In this document: piece by piece, positions 62,739 through 64,000 of the stretch
Layout of the letters: each line of letters begins with the position of its first letter
Numbering within the stretch: position 1 is the stretch's first letter
Origin: JACPRB01 sp964468745
Lineage (GTDB): Bacteria; Planctomycetota; MHYJ01; JACPRB01
DNA: 64,000 nucleotides
Direction of reading: 5' to 3'
Assembly: GCA_964468745.1 (NCBI GenBank)
Contig: CAYXVY010000201.1
Span: 11,603-75,602 of the forward strand
The notes under the pieces: model-generated
The model's database searches: none
Told to the model about the DNA's origin: nothing
Seen by the model: only the letters and a program-made list of their open reading frames with translations
Translations under genes and position numbers: made by a program

Positions 62739-63551
62739 TCAGCGCAGCGCCACGCGGAGCCCGCCGTTGACGTTGTGGTACGCAGGGTTGACCTTGCGGC
62801 GGCTCGCGGAACGCGTGCCGATGCCGACGTAGTTCCAGCACCCGCCGCGGAGGCACCGTGCGTCCCCCTTCACAGGCCCTATAGGATCCTTCGTCGCTCC
62901 CGTAGAATACGCTCCATACCAGTTCTCGCACCACTCCCACACGTTGCCGTGCATGTCGTACAAGCCCCACGCATTTGCCTGCTTCTGTCCCACCGGATGT
63001 GTCTTGGCTCCCGAATTTTTCTCGTACCAAGCGTAGTCGCCCAGCTTCGTCTCGTCATCCCCGAAGCACCACTTCCCCTTTTCCCCGGCCCCGCAGGCGT
63101 ACTCCCACTGGGCCTCCGTCGGCAGGCCCGCCGTCCTTTCCTTCAATTGCTCCTTCACCTTCTCGTTGAGTGTCTTTACGAAGTCCTGACAATCCTCCCA
63201 CGTCACCGTTTCCACGGGCAGGTCGGCCCCCTTGAGAGTCGACGGATTCTTCCCCATCACCGCTTCATACTGACCTTGAGTCGTCTCCGTCGCCTGCATC
63301 CAGAAGTCCTTTGAGATCGTCACATCGTGCGGCGGCTTTTCGTTTCCGCTCCCGTCGTTGCTCCCCATGCTGAATTTCCCCGGCTTGATCCGCACGAACT
63401 CCATCTTCACGCCGCCCCCGAGGTCGAGCACGATCTTTTCCGGCGGGTCCTGCCGCACCGCCGACGAACCCGCCTTCGCCAAGGCTCCGGCGGACAGGCC
63501 GGTGCCCATCCAACCGAGCGCCATCACGCCGAACGTCAGCAAGCGAATCAT
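62739..63551 (-). CDS. Exported SUMF1/formylglycine-generating-like protein
   Basis: A 270-residue exported protein (hydrophobic start MIRLLTFGVMALGWMG, then GALAKAG). The whole mature part is a SUMF1 domain: PGKFSMGSNDGSGNEKPPH, ATETTQGQYEAVMG, GLPTEAQWEYACGAG, DMHGNVWEWCENW, LRGGCWN and GGLRVA. The two active-site Cys residues of true formylglycine-generating enzymes are not obvious, and no sulfatase is nearby, so substrate binding or sensing is equally plausible. It is one of two SUMF1 proteins in the window. Confidence 0.85.
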   Translation of the reverse strand: MIRLLTFGVMALGWMGTGLSAGALAKAGSSAVRQDPPEKIVLDLGGGVKMEFVRIKPGKFSMGSNDGSGNEKPPHDVTISKDFWMQATETTQGQYEAVMGKNPSTLKGADLPVETVTWEDCQDFVKTLNEKVKEQLKERTAGLPTEAQWEYACGAGEKGKWCFGDDETKLGDYAWYEKNSGAKTHPVGQKQANAWGLYDMHGNVWEWCENWYGAYSTGATKDPIGPVKGDARCLRGGCWNYVGIGTRSASRRKVNPAYHNVNGGLRVALR

Positions 63552-64000
63552 TTGCGCTTCTCCTTCAAGGGTCGCATGAGGAGTGTAGGATCGGCGCCAC
63601 TGCTTGGAACGGATTTTCGAGCCGTTTCCTCGGACATTCCGAAGTCCAGTCGCCGGAATTACAAGGTTCTGGACTGCGTGGGGCGGACGTGAAGCAACTC
63701 ACTGGACACGATCGGCGACCGGTCCGCGCGCGCCGGCGTTTCGGCAGCCTCCTCCGCGTGCCACCGCCACGAAGTTCCTCCAGCTCGCGCTCCTGCGAAT
63801 CGCGCCAGGCCCTCCCAGTCGATAGAGTTCTAAACTACGCCGGGGGGGCGCCATGGCAACATAACCCCCGCTATCGGCTTCGGGTCCGTCCGCATGCCGT
63901 CTCTACCCCCTTTGGAGCCCTTCGCGGGTGACGTTTGGGGCACCCGTGGAATGCAACTCCGACGGCGTCGCCCACCGACCTGCCTTCCCACGCCCGTTCA
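63552..64000. other. Gene-free end of window
   Basis: These 449 bases have short frames on both strands, but no ribosome site, domain or conserved composition that I can support. I see no tRNA or terminator. A gene could begin beyond the right edge. Confidence 0.45.

Overview
The window is about 64 kb of GC-rich bacterial chromosome, densely coded on both strands. Several traits point to a Planctomycetota-like, diderm, free-living bacterium: sigma factors paired with Ser/Thr kinases, SUMF1 domains, FHA and bacterial enhancer-binding regulators, ASPIC/UnbV and DUF1028 proteins, outer-membrane barrels, a two-subunit glycine decarboxylase and a PurS-PurL fusion. No rRNA or ribosomal protein gene is present, so the lineage is an inference. 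Many genes start with GTG, and several have a -10-like hexamer only 6-10 bases before the start codon.

Layout. 1-4.7 kb: a truncated secreted-protein gene divergent from a sigma factor/Ser-Thr kinase pair, then membrane proteins. 4.8-10.6 kb: an accessory-looking block. It holds a small GIY-YIG nuclease inside imperfect direct repeats and palindromes, a DUF433/DUF5615 toxin-antitoxin-like pair, a GHKL (MutL/MORC-like) ATPase with a tiny basic ORF and a sigma-region-2-only protein, and then ssrA (tmRNA, not visible as an ORF) with smpB. 10.6-13.4 kb: two SPFH proteins, a GIY-YIG-GNAT fusion and a thioesterase. 13.5-28.9 kb: a signalling region with a second and a third sigma/kinase pair (the third kinase is a pseudokinase), Mrp ATPase, a STAS-FHA protein, a VWA protein, a sigma-70 factor, a GAF-GAF-AAA+ enhancer-binding protein and large secreted proteins.

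29-47.7 kb: mostly exported proteins (metallopeptidase-like, amidase, lipoproteins, a PQQ-type propeller, an amidohydrolase, a barrel), interrupted by an FHA-GAF-AAA+ regulator followed directly by a transmembrane kinase-SUMF1 protein. 47.9-54.2 kb: an alkyltransferase-like protein, then a minus-strand cluster accA-(membrane protein)-gcvT-gcvH-gcvPA-gcvPB. 54.3-57.3 kb: a fourth intact kinase, two orphan genes and a 580-base spacer holding a striking nested inverted-repeat structure. 57.4-61.6 kb: purL (with a fused PurS-like domain), a DUF1028 lipoprotein and purQ. 61.6-64 kb: a short ASPIC/UnbV-thioredoxin protein, a second SUMF1 protein and an empty end.

The strongest themes are these. (1) Phospho-signalling wired to transcription: three sigma factors, each next to a kinase or pseudokinase, and two of the three modules divergent from paralogous secreted proteins. 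(2) Non-coding repeat structure: a palindrome family around ssrA and the GIY-YIG gene, ATCCCG-type repeats just after stop codons, and a 28-bp perfect inverted repeat nested among hairpins.
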